Source: Streptomyces violaceusniger
GTDB taxonomy: Bacteria > Actinomycetota > Actinomycetes > Streptomycetales > Streptomycetaceae
Reading direction: 5' to 3'
Length of the DNA stretch: 64,000 nucleotides
Assembly (NCBI GenBank): GCA_005405945.1
Contig: BJHW01000001.1
Location: 124,001-188,000, forward strand
The notes under the pieces were generated by a model. The model was not told the DNA's origin. It ran no database searches and worked only from the letters and a program-made list of their open reading frames with translations. Both the position numbers and the translations under genes were made by a program. Shown here in pieces: positions 27,913 through 36,271 of this stretch; within the stretch, counting starts at the first letter, position 1, and every line of letters begins with the position of its first letter.

Positions 27913-29528
27913 TAGGTGACCGTCAAAGTCACCGGCCCACCCGGCATCGGGGTGCCGTTCGGGAAACCGAAGGACGAGGACTTGCGCGCCTGGTCGGATA
28001 GGCGCAGGGCGATGGTGTACGTCCCGGGGGCCACGTCGGAGGGGAGTGGGAAGGAGAGGGTCAACGGGCCACTGAAGGTCGGTGAGGTACCGCCGAACAC
28101 GGCCGGGATCCACTGCCCCGAGGAGTCGATCAGGTAGACGTCATAGCCATTGACACCCGCGGTGGTGCCCGAGACGTTGACGGTGAGGCGGAGGTCCGTG
28201 AAGTGGTCCGTTGCCGGGATGGTGGTGGGCGAGAGCGTGGCCCGGTCGATCTGGGGCAGCACCGTGTCGGGTGCCGAAGCGATCGTCAGACCGGTCTCCG
28301 GTGCGCCGAACTCCGAGCCGTACAGGGCGACGTTCCCGGCGTTGTCCGTGATGGTCACGCCGGTGATGTGGCAGGTGAAGGTCCCCCGCGGCACGTCGTA
28401 CTTCACCGAGACGGTCCCGTCCGCCGCGGTCGTCGCCGTGGTGGAGGTCTGCCGGCAGCCGTTGCCACTGCCGGAGTTCACGACCGCCGACGCGACTTCG
28501 CCCTGGTCTCCGTGGGGCCGGAAACCGACCTTGATCGTCCGGGCGCCGTGCCAGGTGTCGACCGGGTTCGGCGTCGCCGTGAAACCGTCCGCGGAGAGCA
28601 CGTCGTTGGAGGTGACGTGGACGGGGGCGGCTGAGAGGTTGTTGTAGGTGCTGGTGTTGCCCGCGTTGTCGGTGAGCTTGACCTGCGAGACGGTCCACGT
28701 GCCTGATGCCGCGTGCGCGGGGAAGGTCACGGACACGCGGCAGGACCCGGCGTACGTCTGGCCCCACTCGATGTAGCCACACCCCTGGTACCCCGCGTCC
28801 CAGGTCCAATCGATCGCGAACGAGCCGGTCAGGTGCTGCCCGCCGGGGCCGGTCACCGTCAGGGTGCCGCCGGAGATGCCGGCCTGGGGGTCCTGCACGT
28901 CGAGATCGTAGGTCATGCTCGACGAGTCCTCGCCGACGTAGACGTACGGCTCCCGTTCGTGGTTCACCTCGAGATCGTCGTACGTCGGGCCCTGTGTGTC
29001 GGCGAGCGTCTTCGCCTCGAACGTGTTGTGGAAAGCACCCAGCCGGGTGGCGTCCCAGTCCAGCGAGGTGCCCTCGGTATCCCAGGCCTGTAAGCGGGTA
29101 ACGGCCCAGGTCACCGACGTCCCGGCCGCGTGCTGCGGAACGGCCAGGGTCCACTCATAAGTAGCCTCTTCAGGCGTCGAACCGGGCACCACGGTGATGT
29201 CCTGGCCAGAGGAGCCCACGTCATAGGTCCCGACCAGCGGCACGCCCAGGTAGGTGCCGGCCGTCGCGCCCTGGCGGTGCAGGTAGACCCGCGCGCTCAT
29301 GCCGTCGGTCTCTGGGGTGGTGTCCGTCATCGTCCAGCGGAGCGTGACGGTCTGGCCGCCAGGCGTCGCGTCCACTACGGACGGGGTGAAGTCCATGTCG
29401 GTCACGGCCATGGTGCCCGTCTCCTGCGCCACCGCGGTCCCCGTGATCGGCGTCAGGGCCAGCGCGAGCCCCACCCCGATCGCCGCGATCATCCGTCTCA
29501 GTCGTATGCGCAACTCCGGTCCCCTCAT
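27912..29528 (-). CDS. secreted multi-domain beta-sandwich (Ig-like) protein
   Basis: 538 aa from ATG 29528. A Sec signal peptide is clear (RIRLRRM, AAIGVGLALALTPITGTAVA, cut near AQE). The mature protein is a run of beta-sandwich units with repeated patterns such as SGTWTVSQVKLTDNAGNTST and GTFTCHITGVTITDNAGNV, followed by PGTYTIALRLSDQARKSSSF. It resembles extracellular adhesive or calcium-binding Ig-like repeats; no catalytic domain is seen. Its TAA stop straddles the right end of the IS5 element, so the native C-terminus may have been replaced. Confidence 0.75.
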   Translation of the reverse strand: MRGPELRIRLRRMIAAIGVGLALALTPITGTAVAQETGTMAVTDMDFTPSVVDATPGGQTVTLRWTMTDTTPETDGMSARVYLHRQGATAGTYLGVPLVGTYDVGSSGQDITVVPGSTPEEATYEWTLAVPQHAAGTSVTWAVTRLQAWDTEGTSLDWDATRLGAFHNTFEAKTLADTQGPTYDDLEVNHEREPYVYVGEDSSSMTYDLDVQDPQAGISGGTLTVTGPGGQHLTGSFAIDWTWDAGYQGCGYIEWGQTYAGSCRVSVTFPAHAASGTWTVSQVKLTDNAGNTSTYNNLSAAPVHVTSNDVLSADGFTATPNPVDTWHGARTIKVGFRPHGDQGEVASAVVNSGSGNGCRQTSTTATTAADGTVSVKYDVPRGTFTCHITGVTITDNAGNVALYGSEFGAPETGLTIASAPDTVLPQIDRATLSPTTIPATDHFTDLRLTVNVSGTTAGVNGYDVYLIDSSGQWIPAVFGGTSPTFSGPLTLSFPLPSDVAPGTYTIALRLSDQARKSSSFGFPNGTPMPGGPVTLTVT

Positions 29529-29587
29529 TCTGTTTTCCGTCGTGTCCCCGCACTCGGGCAAGCGGACTGTAACAGTGCGGTGACTGA

Positions 29588-29809
29588 TCTGTTCGGCTGC
29601 GCCCGTCCCAGCTCGCAGCGCACAACTACGGACCGCGCACCTGGCTGCGTTCGGGCGCCGACGGAGATGTCGCGTCCGCCGTGGACCAAGCGCTTGACCT
29701 CTTGGACCGCTTGGACCGCACCTGGGGTGAGACCGGTGAGACGCTCGTGGTCGTGGCCAGGGCCAGCACCCCGATGTGGCAGATCGTCCAACGCATCGAG
29801 AGCCTGTAG
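29588..29809 (+). pseudogene. fragment of an unidentified protein
   Basis: A 73-codon frame between stops reads QLAAHNYGPRTWLRSGADGD, then AVDQALDLLDRLDRTWGETG, then VVARASTPMWQIVQRIESL. It has strong protein character but no start codon and no recognised family. Probably the C-terminus of a gene whose front half has been lost. Confidence 0.45.
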
Positions 29810-29874
29810 ACCGAGCGCGGCCGGGCCGATACCGAGTAGCGGCCGAGAGGACACTCAATGCCCTGGCGGGGGCC

Positions 29875-30171
29875 TCAGTCGCTATGGGCGACCAGGTCGT
29901 AGGCGGCGAACAGGTGCCGCACCCCGTGCGGGCGGGTGTAGGTCGCGCGGCGGCGTGGGCGTGGCTCGCGGTCCGGGTCCCTGCCCTTGCCACCGCGCTC
30001 GGCCCACTGGCGGCCGGAGTGCGGCTGAAGGTTGAGCAGCCCGAACTCGTCCATGCAGAAGACGACTTCTGGCTCGCCCTCCTCAGGTATGACCTCGCCG
30101 TCGGCAATGGCGTAGAGGTGCTCGACGCGGGCCTTCTTGACCGCGCAATCGGGGTCGCGGGATGCCTTCAT
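29875..30171 (-). pseudogene. IS630-family transposase internal fragment
   Basis: About 95 residues match the IS630 catalytic core: DCAVKKARVEHLYAIADGEV, VVFCMDEFGLLNLQPHSGRQ (catalytic Asp), the basic REPRPRRRATYTRPHGVRHL and FAAYDL. Both ends are missing and the frame ends at a stop at 29875. Confidence 0.75.
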
Positions 30172-30515
30172 GTTCGCCGGGACACTGCGCGCGGGCTGGC
30201 CCGTCGGGCTGGCGTTCGTCCATCCCCGTGTCCCCGGGATCGTCCTGGTCATCGCCGTCCAACTCGACCTGGTGACCTGCTGCGCCCTGTACAACTCCCT
30301 GCTGGCCCCCTCCCGGCTCGACCACACCGACCCCGGCCGGGTCGCCCGCACCCTGACCGCGTGGTCGGTCAGCAGCAGCGCCGCCATCGCGGCCGTCACC
30401 GCCCTGTGGGGTCTGCTGGCCGCCGCCACCAGCCCCCGTACCGCCATCGCCGCCGCCGGCGTCCTCCTCCTGGCCACCCCTCTGCTGCTCCCGCGCCGCG
30501 AGAACGCGGCCGACC
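30172..30515 (+). pseudogene. MFS transporter C-terminal fragment
   Basis: Three membrane-helix-like segments (VPGIVLVIAVQLDLVTCCAL, a long alanine-rich helix SSSAAIAAVTALWGLLAAA, and AIAAAGVLLLATPLLLP) with a loop YNSLLAPSRLDHTDPGRVAR, as at the end of a 12-helix exporter. The upstream two thirds are absent; an IS630 fragment adjoins on the other strand. Confidence 0.5.
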
Positions 30516-30554
30516 GCCCGTCTTGTCGACATCCCCGAACCGGCACCCTTCCCT

Positions 30555-30608
30555 CAGATCGGCGTCACCGGGCTCGCCGTGATAGGCAGCAATCTCGCCC
30601 GCAATTTC
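30555..30608 (+). pseudogene. possible 6-phosphogluconate dehydrogenase N-terminal scrap
   Basis: Eighteen codons read QIGVTGLAVIGSNLARNF, nearly the N-terminal NADP-binding sequence of 6-phosphogluconate dehydrogenase. It is then lost. Short, but distinctive. Confidence 0.45.
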
Positions 30609-30673
30609 CACCCATCATCTTTGACTCGGTTGCCCTGACGACCAGCCGACTTGGGTCCGGGGCCCAAGGAAGG

Positions 30674-31550
30674 TCAGTTCTCCTTCAGATAGGTACGAGT
30701 ACGTGCATACGGCCGGAACCCCATACCCTGGTAGAGGATTTGCGGGATCGGATAAGCAGCGTCGCCGCGGGGGTAGACAATGGCAGTGCTGGCGCCCACG
30801 TCGCGCAAGGCGTGCAGAGCGGCGAGGCAGACGGCCCGCGACAGTCCGCGCCGACGGAATTGCGGATCTGTGCCCACCGGTTCAATCAACCCCACGCCGT
30901 TGCGGTCGTCGTACCAGATCAGGCAGTTGGCCGCGAAACGCCCTTCCACGTCCTCGACGACCCAGTCCAGCTCGGGCCGGTACGGCCAGGAGGACATGAC
31001 GACCTGATAGGACTCGGTCGTCACCCGGACGGAGTTCCATGCGGCCTGGTGCACGGCAACCCGCCGTTCCAGGTCTTCCGCCCCCCGCACGGAACGCGCG
31101 ACGAAACCCGCCGGCAGTTCCGGTTCCGGCAGGTCGGCCAACGGGCGCGAGTGATAGGCGAAGAAGGACGCGCCCTCCTGCCCTTCGTATCCCCGGCGCC
31201 GCAGTAAGCCGCACAGGTCCGTCTCCGCCTCAAGGAGAGTGATCTCTCGGGGCCCGCCTGCGGCGAGCTCGTCAAACCAGTCCAGTACCTCATGGGCCAG
31301 CTCTGGGTAGTCCGGGTCCACCTGCATCCGCAGGTCGTCGGGCAGCGCGGCCCAGGCCCACGCCAGGGACGCGTCCGTCCGCCTCCCACAGGGCGATGGG
31401 CCAATCCGCCGCCTCGGGGCTGAGCATGAAGCGGCCCCACGCCAGATCACCCACGTGATGAGTGTTCGCGGAAGACCACAGCCGTTGCGTCAGGTCCCGC
31501 ATCGCACGGAGATCGGCTGGTCCGGCGTACCGTCGCATCGTCGTCCTCAT
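30674..31550 (-). pseudogene. GNAT-family acetyltransferase with one frameshift
   Basis: ATG 31550 has GGGAGGA six bases upstream. The first 57 residues (MRRYAGPADLRAMRDLTQRL to PIALWEADG) are in one frame and the rest (ASLAWAWAALPDDLRMQVDP onward) in another; a one-base loss near 31380 explains it. The C-terminal GNAT core is intact, with acetyl-CoA motif VGTDPQFRRRGLSRAVCLAA and YQGMGFRPY. Length, about 290 aa, suggests a tandem-GNAT protein. It follows NRPS debris and could have belonged to the same cluster. Confidence 0.75.
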
Positions 31551-31922
31551 GACATTCCTCCCTTCCAAGCGCCGTGCGGGCCGGGCACGCTGCCGCCGCA
31601 TCGCACGACGCCGCTCTGCGGCCGATTTCATGTCGTTCTCGGCCATTTCCTCAGTCCCCTTCTCCAACTGCCCGGCGAGGCCGTTCACCGTCATGTGCTG
31701 GAAGAGATCCACCAGTTGGAGCTCAGGCCCCACGGTCGCCCGGAGCTCCTTCAGCATGTGCACCAACAGCAGCGAATTCCCGTTCGTGTCAAAGAAGTTG
31801 GCGTCCGGGGCGATCTCTTCCCGCTTCAGCGCCTGCCTCCATATGGCCACGATCGTTTCGGTCACCGACTCGTCGCCCCGCAGTCCCACGACAGCCGACC
31901 CATGGCTGTACGGCTGGTTCAC
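31551..31922 (-). pseudogene. NRPS carrier (T/PCP) domain remnant
   Basis: The frame holds a complete carrier fold: ETIVAIWRQALKREEIAPDA, the phosphopantetheine segment FFDTNGNSLLLVHMLKEL (Ser in an NGNS instead of the usual GGHS or GGNS) and VDLFQHMTVNGLAGQLEKG. An in-frame TAA immediately upstream (31923-31925) separates it from WFTP, which looks like linker from the preceding synthetase. There is no stop before the GNAT start, so the frame reads through into it. Confidence 0.65.
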
Positions 31923-32005
31923 TTACGGGGTGAACCACCGAGCGTCGGCGGGCTGGCCTGCACCCGGCCGCCCCTTCCCCAGCAGGGTGGAGTTGGGCAC
32001 CCCGT

Positions 32006-32404
32006 TCAGCGCGCCGCGACGGCGCACACCACGTCGTACGTGCCTGAGCCGCCGTCATCCAGCCACCAGCCGACCCCGGCCTCGTACCGCCAGCGCTCGG
32101 CCCACTCCGGGAAGAATTCGGGATCAACCCCCTCGACAACACGGGCCGACTCGGTTCGCAGGGTTCCCGCCGTCCCGGCTCCCTCCAGGATCCTGTGCCA
32201 AGCGGGCACCTGCGCGGCGACCCTGCGGTTCGGAACCCCGGCGACGACCATCGCGTCCGGCCGTTGGTCCGCGAGCACTGCCTCCAGTTCGTCAGCGGAC
32301 GTCCACTGCCCCCGTACGGGCTCCGCCACAGGTGTGCCGACCGCCGGTGGTCCGACGTACAGGATCGCGTCGTAGCGGAAGTAGTTCATCTCCGTGTCGT
32401 GGCT
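32006..32404 (-). pseudogene. NRPS-embedded N-methyltransferase, C-terminal part
   Basis: The frame starts with HDTEMNYFRYDAILYVG, the usual late motif of methyltransferase domains inserted in NRPS adenylation domains. It goes on through ADELEAVLADQRPDAMVVAG, VPNRRVAAQVPAWHRIL and ends TYDVVCAVAAR. It points toward the carrier fragment downstream, in the order expected for an A-MT-T module. Confidence 0.6.
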
Positions 32405-32441
32405 CCCGGTGCGGGAAGGCGCCATCGAGACCACCCGCGAC

Positions 32442-32570
32442 GGCGGCACGGTGTTTCTGGGCGATCTGCGGAACAATGCGTTGCTGGAAGTTTTCCACGG
32501 CGCAGTGGAATTGCACAGGGCCCAGGACGCCGCCCCGGCGCAAGAGGTGCGTGCCCGGGCAGAGGGGAAA
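32442..32570 (+). pseudogene. inverted piece of the NRPS methyltransferase
   Basis: On the plus strand the frame reads GGTVFLGDLRNNALLEVFHG, then AVELHRAQDAAPAQEVRARA. This is the segment that should lie between the VINSVAQYFP part and the EMNYFRYD part of the same domain, both of which are on the minus strand. The intervening 130-165 bp have therefore been flipped. Confidence 0.6.
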
Positions 32571-32574
32571 CTGG

Positions 32575-32790
32575 CGGTAGGCAGCGTCGGGGAAGTACTG
32601 CGCGACGGAGTTGATCACGACGGTGTCGTGCGATCTCGGCGACAGACCGGTGAAGTCCGCCGCGTGCCGCAGGCTCAGCTCGACCCGCGGGGAGAGTCGG
32701 TCAGGCGCGCGACGACCTGGGTCTTGAAGCCCTGGTCGACCAGAGCCTCGGCGCCGGCGCGGGGCGGTGACCGCCCCGCGCTACCGCGGC
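32575..32790 (-). pseudogene. NRPS-embedded methyltransferase, central part
   Basis: Joined minus-strand frames read AEALVDQGFKTQVVARLTDS, then LSLRHAADFTGLSPRSHDTV and VINSVAQYFPDAAY, a classic NRPS methyltransferase stretch. A frame change near 32700 and the loss of everything further upstream (adenylation core) show that only debris of the module remains. Confidence 0.6.
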
Positions 32791-32824
32791 AGGTGCCGGG
32801 GCTCCGCGCAGGGCCAGGGCGCGT

Positions 32825-34807
32825 TCACCAGGCCCGGAACGTGGCGTCCGGCCGGTCTTCGGCGGCGACGCGCCCGACGCGCAGGAGCGATGCACGGTGG
32901 CTCAGGTGCTGCCCCGGGGCGGCGTAGGACTCGAAGGACGTCAAAGACGGGTCGGACAGTCCCGGCACCCGCCGCCAGGTCGCATCGGCGCGGAAGGCGT
33001 CGTCGTCGGTGAGCGCGTCGCTCCACACGCCGTTGCCCTTCCGCCGCAAGTAGTGGCCGGGATAGTTGGCCGATTCCAGGGACACCGCGGCCGGGTCCGC
33101 CAGTCCCGGAACGACTTTCCACCGCATGTCGGCGTACGGTGTGACGTTCGGGTCGACCCGGCCGCGGCTCTCGTAGTGCCGGACGAAGCGGTTCGGTGCG
33201 CCGGCCGCCTCGAAGCTGTAGACGTTCGACCGGATCCAGACATTATCGAAGCGGGCGAGGGGCCGGCCGGCTGCCGCGCCGTCCGCCGCGGTATCGGCCC
33301 CGCGCAGGCCCGCCCGCACACCGTTGGCTCCCGAGGCGAAGCTCGTGTCCGTCACGCTGAGCCTGGGCTCCGCCATGCCATCGACGTAGACCTTGATCGA
33401 CGAGCCGATGGCCTCGATCTTCACATGGTGGGTCTTGCCGACCGCCACACGGAACCGAGCGCGGGCCAATTCCATTCGCTCGTCGCCGGTGGACTTGCCC
33501 AGGACCAGGCCCTTGGTGGTGAGGACGGCGTAGTAGCCGCGGAAGCCCTCACTTCCGGTGCCGGGCTCCGTGACGCGGAAGGTGAGCCCGGACGCGCTGC
33601 GGCCGTGCATGAGCGTGAGGTCGGCTTCGTAGACGAGGTCCGAGAAGTTGGTGTCCTGCAGCGCCAGCCCGCCGGACCCCGCGGCGGAGTACGCCCCGCG
33701 TGTCGCCGACCAATGGGCGTCGCCGTAGGTGCGCCATCCCACGGCGTTGTCGTCGCCGAAGTCGTCGTGGACCTTCATGGTGACCGGCCTGATGGTGCCG
33801 TCCTCGTTGAAGTACATCCGGTCGTAGGCGAGTTGGCGATGGTTGCCTTCGGTGTCGCTGAGCGGGCGGCGGTGGTACACGATGTACCAGATGTCGGTAC
33901 CGGGCACGTTGACGACCGAGTTGTGGCCCGAGCCGCGGGCGACGGCGGGGTCCTGCCCGAGCACCTTGTCGATCTTCTTGAAGGGGCCGGTGGGCGAGTC
34001 GGACATGGCGTAAGAGACGGAGTAGTCCGGGCCGGTCCAGCCTCCCTCGGACCACATCAAGTAGTACTTGCCGTTCCGTTTGAACATGAAGGAGCCCTCG
34101 GTGTAGTTCTCCGGGGTGATCTCCTTGTAGGTGGTGCCCTCGGCGAAGGTGCCGAGGCTGGTCATGTCCGGGTTGAGCTTGACGACGTTGGCGTGGTGCC
34201 AGCCGCCGTAGTACATGTACGCCTGGCCGTTGTCGTCGATGAAGACGTCCTGGTCGATGGGCTGGGCCCCATTGTGGAACTGCGAGATGAGGGGTTTGCC
34301 GAGAGCGTCCTTGTAAGGGCCTTCGGGGCGATCGGCGACGGCCACCCCGATGCCGCCGAGCTCGGAGTTGTTCTGGATGTCGTTGGCCGCGAAGTACAGG
34401 TAGTACTTGCCGTTCCGCTCGACCGGCGCGGGCGCCCAGAGGGCACGTCTGGCCCAGGGGATGTCGGCGATGTCGAGGACCTTTGGGTGTTCGGTCCAGT
34501 GGACCATGTCGGTCGAGGAGAACGCGTTCAGATACGTCTGCTGGTCGTACTCCTGGGACGTGGTCGGATAGATCCAGTACCGGCCGTCGTAGACCGCGAT
34601 GTCGGGATCGGCATACCAGCCGTCGACGATCGGATTGCCGGACTCGGCCGTGCCGTAGTCGGGTACGACCGTGGGGGCTTTCGGTGCGCTCGCGGCGTCG
34701 GCCGCCACGGAGGCGGGCGGGAAGCCGAGCAGCAGGGCGGCGGACAGCGCGACGGAGAAGGTGCCTATTCCGCGAGTTCTGCGAGTTCTGCGAGTTCTGC
34801 CAGTCAA
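32825..34807 (-). CDS. secreted GH43 glycoside hydrolase with CBM42 (AbfB) domain
   Basis: About 660 aa from TTG 34807 (AAAGG upstream; GTG 34837 is also in frame). A signal peptide (TFSVALSAALLLGFPPASVA) follows a 9-bp triplication (GCGAGTTCT x3, 34772-34798) coding Arg-Thr-Arg repeats. The GH43 five-blade propeller has its three acids in DGWYADPDIAVYDGRYW, IDQDVFIDDNGQAYMYYGG and YTEGSFMFKRNGKYYLMWSE. A beta-sandwich (residues about 340-520, HDDFGDDN to FDNVWIR) and a C-terminal AbfB-type module (YSFEAAGAPNRFVRHYES, then DATWRRVPGLSDPSLTSFES) follow. Likely releases arabinose or xylose from plant polysaccharide outside the cell. Appears intact. Confidence 0.88.
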   Translation of the reverse strand: MTGRTRRTRRTRGIGTFSVALSAALLLGFPPASVAADAASAPKAPTVVPDYGTAESGNPIVDGWYADPDIAVYDGRYWIYPTTSQEYDQQTYLNAFSSTDMVHWTEHPKVLDIADIPWARRALWAPAPVERNGKYYLYFAANDIQNNSELGGIGVAVADRPEGPYKDALGKPLISQFHNGAQPIDQDVFIDDNGQAYMYYGGWHHANVVKLNPDMTSLGTFAEGTTYKEITPENYTEGSFMFKRNGKYYLMWSEGGWTGPDYSVSYAMSDSPTGPFKKIDKVLGQDPAVARGSGHNSVVNVPGTDIWYIVYHRRPLSDTEGNHRQLAYDRMYFNEDGTIRPVTMKVHDDFGDDNAVGWRTYGDAHWSATRGAYSAAGSGGLALQDTNFSDLVYEADLTLMHGRSASGLTFRVTEPGTGSEGFRGYYAVLTTKGLVLGKSTGDERMELARARFRVAVGKTHHVKIEAIGSSIKVYVDGMAEPRLSVTDTSFASGANGVRAGLRGADTAADGAAAGRPLARFDNVWIRSNVYSFEAAGAPNRFVRHYESRGRVDPNVTPYADMRWKVVPGLADPAAVSLESANYPGHYLRRKGNGVWSDALTDDDAFRADATWRRVPGLSDPSLTSFESYAAPGQHLSHRASLLRVGRVAAEDRPDATFRAW

Positions 34808-35173
34808 CGTACTGCCTTTCGGGAGGGGGCGGAGCACCGGGAAAGCGGGCGGGCGACGACGGGTACCGCCCGCGGGGCGTGAGGATGCCCGGTAACCGGT
34901 CCTCCCGGCACCGTCGGCGTCTCGGTGTCATCAGCGGTTGGAGACCTTGAAGGCGCCGTGGCCCTGGGCCGTCACATCCAGGGCCCCCCGATGCCGTTCG
35001 CGCAGCGTTCCGTCGGGCGGTGCGTCGTCGGACGAAGGGCGGTGTCGGCATGAGGTCCCCGCAGGCGCACCTAGGGCGCTGACAACGTTAACGAACATCA
35101 GCGCCTCGGTTTCAATGGAGACAACGATGTCACAGATGGATCTCATGGAGAGTTCCAGCTGCTGCGGCCAGTG
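34808..35173. other. upstream region of the GH43 gene with possible LacI-type operator
   Basis: A minus-strand frame ending at 34931 with ALDVTAQGHGAFKVSNR looks like the tail of a lost upstream gene. At 35081-35095 GACAACGTTAACGAA has the AACGTT core common in Streptomyces LacI-type operators. No complete gene. Confidence 0.35.
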
Positions 35174-36062
35174 TCAATACGTCGCAACGCGTCGCGGAGC
35201 GGGTGAAGTTGATCCCGATGACGGTGCGCTGGTCATTGCCGTGGAAGCGCTGGATTGCCGCAGTTCGCGGTGGCGGTGCGGGTGGTGACCGCTGGCTGGG
35301 GCCATGTCTGCGGCTTGGCGAAGCGGAACTTTGGCCCGTGCTTGGGCGGCCGACCGTTCGTCCTCGGGCAGCCGCGGCGGCTTCGGTAACCGCATCACGC
35401 GGTCGCCGCGGATGCGGCCGACCAGCTCGACCGGAAGGTCGCGCAGGACCCAGGCCAGGCGGGTGACGTCGTAGCCGGCGTCGGTCACGATCAGGATGTC
35501 CGGCTCGCCGGGCTACCACTGGCCTGCGTCGACGACATCGGGGAGCTGGACGGCGGTGACTGCGGTGGCGTGGTCGGCCGGGCCGAGCCGGACGGCGTCC
35601 AGGAGCTGGGTCCAGGACGTGGCGCCCATCTCCAGCACCGCGACGAACGAGTACGGCCGGCCCGGGAATGCACTGCGAGGCGATCTTCGCCCGGCCGTAG
35701 AGGTGGCAGAACAGCCGTTCCGGCGAGCACGGCGAGTCCGACCGCAGCCACGGAGATACATCCGCCGCCAGCACCAGACGCCCGTCGGGGAACCGGGGCT
35801 GGGTCAGGCCGGCCGGCGTCGGCCGCAGCCGGTCGGTATCGACTCGGCCCTGGTTGAGGCCGTCGTACATCGCGCTGTGCCCGCGCCGGTGCTCGGCCGT
35901 CAAGGTCAGGTCCACTGGTGCGGTCACCGGCCCGTCCTTGCACAACAGCGCGTCGGTCAGCTCGGACAGCACGTCCCTGCGGACGGTCAGGCAATCGAGG
36001 AAGTCGTCCCGGAAGTGTGATGCCACCGCGAACGGCCCTCGCATGGCCTCGTGGTGCAGCAA
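35174..36062 (-). pseudogene. degenerate DDE transposase remnant (IS701-like)
   Basis: Several minus-strand frames together spell one transposase: VLSELTDALLCKDGPVTAPV, HRRGHSAMYDGLNQGRVDTD, RLVLAADVSPWLRSDSPCSP (first Asp), PYSFVAVLEMGATSWTQLLD, DAGYDVTRLAWVLRDLPVEL (second Asp) and GRIRGDRVMRLP. At least two frame changes and loss of the C-terminal third make it non-functional. The same family recurs as a scrap at 38230-38400. Confidence 0.75.
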
Positions 36063-36271
36063 ACTAGTTCCCTCACGGCCTTTGTACTGGTCAGTGCGTC
36101 CTTGGTCGGAGCACAGGATCAGCTGAAGGCCGTGTCCATGTCAGGCGAATCCCTACCGGTTGATCGAGTACGGGACGCCGTTCGAAGCCGGGGGATTAAG
36201 CAAAAGCTCAGCTTGACCCCGCCGCCGTTCGGACCGCCGCCCGGGAGGCCGCGGACGGCTCCGGAGGAGTG

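Noticed and set aside
34772..34798. three 9-bp GCGAGTTCT repeats as a CRISPR or regulatory array
   Set aside because: They lie inside the GH43 signal-peptide coding region and stay in frame, so they are a coding microsatellite.
32897..34882. 661-codon open frame on the strand opposite the GH43 gene
   Set aside because: It is rich in Val, Gly, Ala and Arg without any domain pattern; the minus strand has a signal peptide and all GH43 and AbfB motifs.
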